Shown: one piece after another, positions 63,192-64,000 of the stretch
Position numbering within the stretch: position 1 is the first letter of the stretch
Layout of the letters: each line of letters starts with the position of its first letter
From: Hathewaya massiliensis
Lineage (GTDB): Bacteria > Bacillota > Clostridia > Clostridiales > Clostridiaceae
Reading direction: 5' to 3'
DNA: 64,000 nucleotides
Assembly: GCF_902143515.1 (NCBI RefSeq)
Contig: NZ_CABFVD010000003.1
Coordinates: 41,131-105,130 of the forward strand
Made by a program: the position numbers and the translations under genes
The notes under the pieces: model-generated
Database searches by the model: none
What the model was told of the DNA's origin: nothing
The model's input: only the letters and a program-made list of their open reading frames with translations

Positions 63192-64000
63192 TTAATATTG
63201 ATGCTCCATTTTCTCAAAGAAATCACTCTTTGGTTCAAGGAACTTAAACTTATGATCCTCACCATCTTTAAAATAAGAATTAAGAGGGTCTAGTATTTTA
63301 TCCCAATTCCATAATTCATCATCTATATTCAAGTAATCTCTAACCTTGTCACAGCCTTCTGGTGCTATGGGATGAACTAGTACTGCTATTACTTTGCACG
63401 CATAAAAGCAATCTGCTATTACTTGTCTTTTTAATTCTTCATTTTTAATATTGTTAGACCAATATTTGTTTATTTCTCTTATATAATCGTCAAGAACATA
63501 TGATATTCTGTGAAAATCTTGGTTATACATATGTGTTTCATATTCTAATACTGTTCTTTCTGTTAATTCTTTTATTTTTTCGCTTACTTCCATGCTTGGA
63601 ATACTTTCATTCATACTTTGCAATGTATAGAAGCATGAACGAAGAAGCCTGTTAAACACATTGGTTAGAAGGTTTCCTTCCTTTAACACTGGATCTACAC
63701 CTACTTTTTCTTCTTCATTCATATAAACTTGTGGCTTAAATCCAACACTCTTTGAAGATAATCCTAAGCTCATAAAGTGCATACGTAATTGGTCTTTTGA
63801 ATAATGTTCTAATAATTCATCTGCCATTGGAGGCTTAACTTCTGAACTACTACTAGCTTTTTTATCCATAAATAAAACATGTTTATTAGAAATAATATGT
63901 GGCAACTTAATTTTAGAAACATCTACAGCTTCACCTTTAGCTATTTTTAGTCCAATAAACATTGCTATTTCAGCGATTGAATAGAAATAAATATTATCTT
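63192..64000 (-). CDS. Methionyl-tRNA-synthetase-like protein, C-terminal part (runs off right edge)
   Basis: The frame is open from the window edge (DNIYFYSIAEIAMFIGLKIA) to the stop at 63192. It includes HIISNKHVLFMDKKASSSSE, in the place of the KMSKS loop of class I synthetases, and a helical anticodon-binding domain (LLTNVFNRLLRSCFYTLQSM). The KMSKS-like sequence is altered (MDKKASSSS), which suggests a paralogue or unusual class I tRNA ligase. The N-terminal catalytic part lies outside the window. A methionine codon at 63962 is internal. Confidence 0.75.
   Translation of the reverse strand, partial: DNIYFYSIAEIAMFIGLKIAKGEAVDVSKIKLPHIISNKHVLFMDKKASSSSEVKPPMADELLEHYSKDQLRMHFMSLGLSSKSVGFKPQVYMNEEEKVGVDPVLKEGNLLTNVFNRLLRSCFYTLQSMNESIPSMEVSEKIKELTERTVLEYETHMYNQDFHRISYVLDDYIREINKYWSNNIKNEELKRQVIADCFYACKVIAVLVHPIAPEGCDKVRDYLNIDDELWNWDKILDPLNSYFKDGEDHKFKFLEPKSDFFEKMEHQY

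Overview
The window is AT-rich Firmicute DNA, most likely from a Clostridium sensu stricto species. The evidence is the low-GC codon use, strong GGAGG-type ribosome sites, a choline-degrading glycyl-radical microcompartment locus and the abundance of IS3, IS21 and IS6-like elements. The species cannot be named from the sequence alone. No rRNA, tRNA or CRISPR array was recognised.

Layout. 1-4.6 kb: the end of an IS4-type transposase gene, an orphan bacteriocin-associated membrane protein, and decayed gene fragments (GNAT, AAA ATPase). 4.6-8.9 kb: IS21 copy A with an IS3 element nested in its third ORF. 9-10.6 kb: a metallo-beta-lactamase-fold protein and a membrane gene broken by an in-frame TAG. 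About 10.9-45.0 kb: a mosaic island. Its left end carries a copy of the 3' end and downstream flank of the rlmD (rumA) methyltransferase gene, the intact gene lies at its right end, and further rlmD-derived motif copies sit inside it at 20.58-20.83 kb. I read these as serine-recombinase attachment scars. The island holds a metal module (Fnr-type regulator, RIC-like protein, P-type ATPase, HMA protein) with two perfect FNR-type boxes; two truncated serine recombinases joined at an IS3 copy; an Xre / ImmA-IrrE / PIN module; a kinase gene split by IS21 copy B; a resistance-like cluster (macrolide-type MFS pump with an attenuator and leader peptide, nucleotidyltransferase, methyltransferase); a GIY-YIG / DUF6530-like / AAA / VWA cluster truncated by an IS3 element; fragments of a Tad/conjugation-like apparatus including a TadB::NlpC/P60 chimera; and an oxidoreductase/WYL-regulator divergent pair separated by two tandem IS6-like elements.

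45-64 kb looks like stable chromosome: rlmD, an S9 peptidase, an alpha/beta hydrolase, a methyltransferase, a YitT protein, a PEBP-family protein, and then a choline-utilisation (cut) operon read leftward from about 61.7 to 53.2 kb. Its order is DMT transporter, small winged-helix-like protein, two BMC-H shell proteins, acyl-CoA-reducing aldehyde dehydrogenase, choline TMA-lyase CutC, activase CutD, EutS-like shell protein, EutP-like GTPase and a third BMC-H protein. CutC cleaves choline to trimethylamine and acetaldehyde, CutD installs its glycyl radical, and the shell sequesters the aldehyde. A MerR/GyrI-type regulator lies upstream, and a methionyl-tRNA-synthetase-like gene runs off the right edge.

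The points most worth following up are: the rlmD attachment scars and the breakpoint at the second IS3 copy; the paired FNR boxes next to a local Fnr-type regulator and a CPG-motif P-type ATPase; the GIY-YIG/DUF6530/AAA/VWA cluster; the Cys-to-Ser change at the expected catalytic position of the cut aldehyde dehydrogenase; and a strong hairpin between cutC and cutD.
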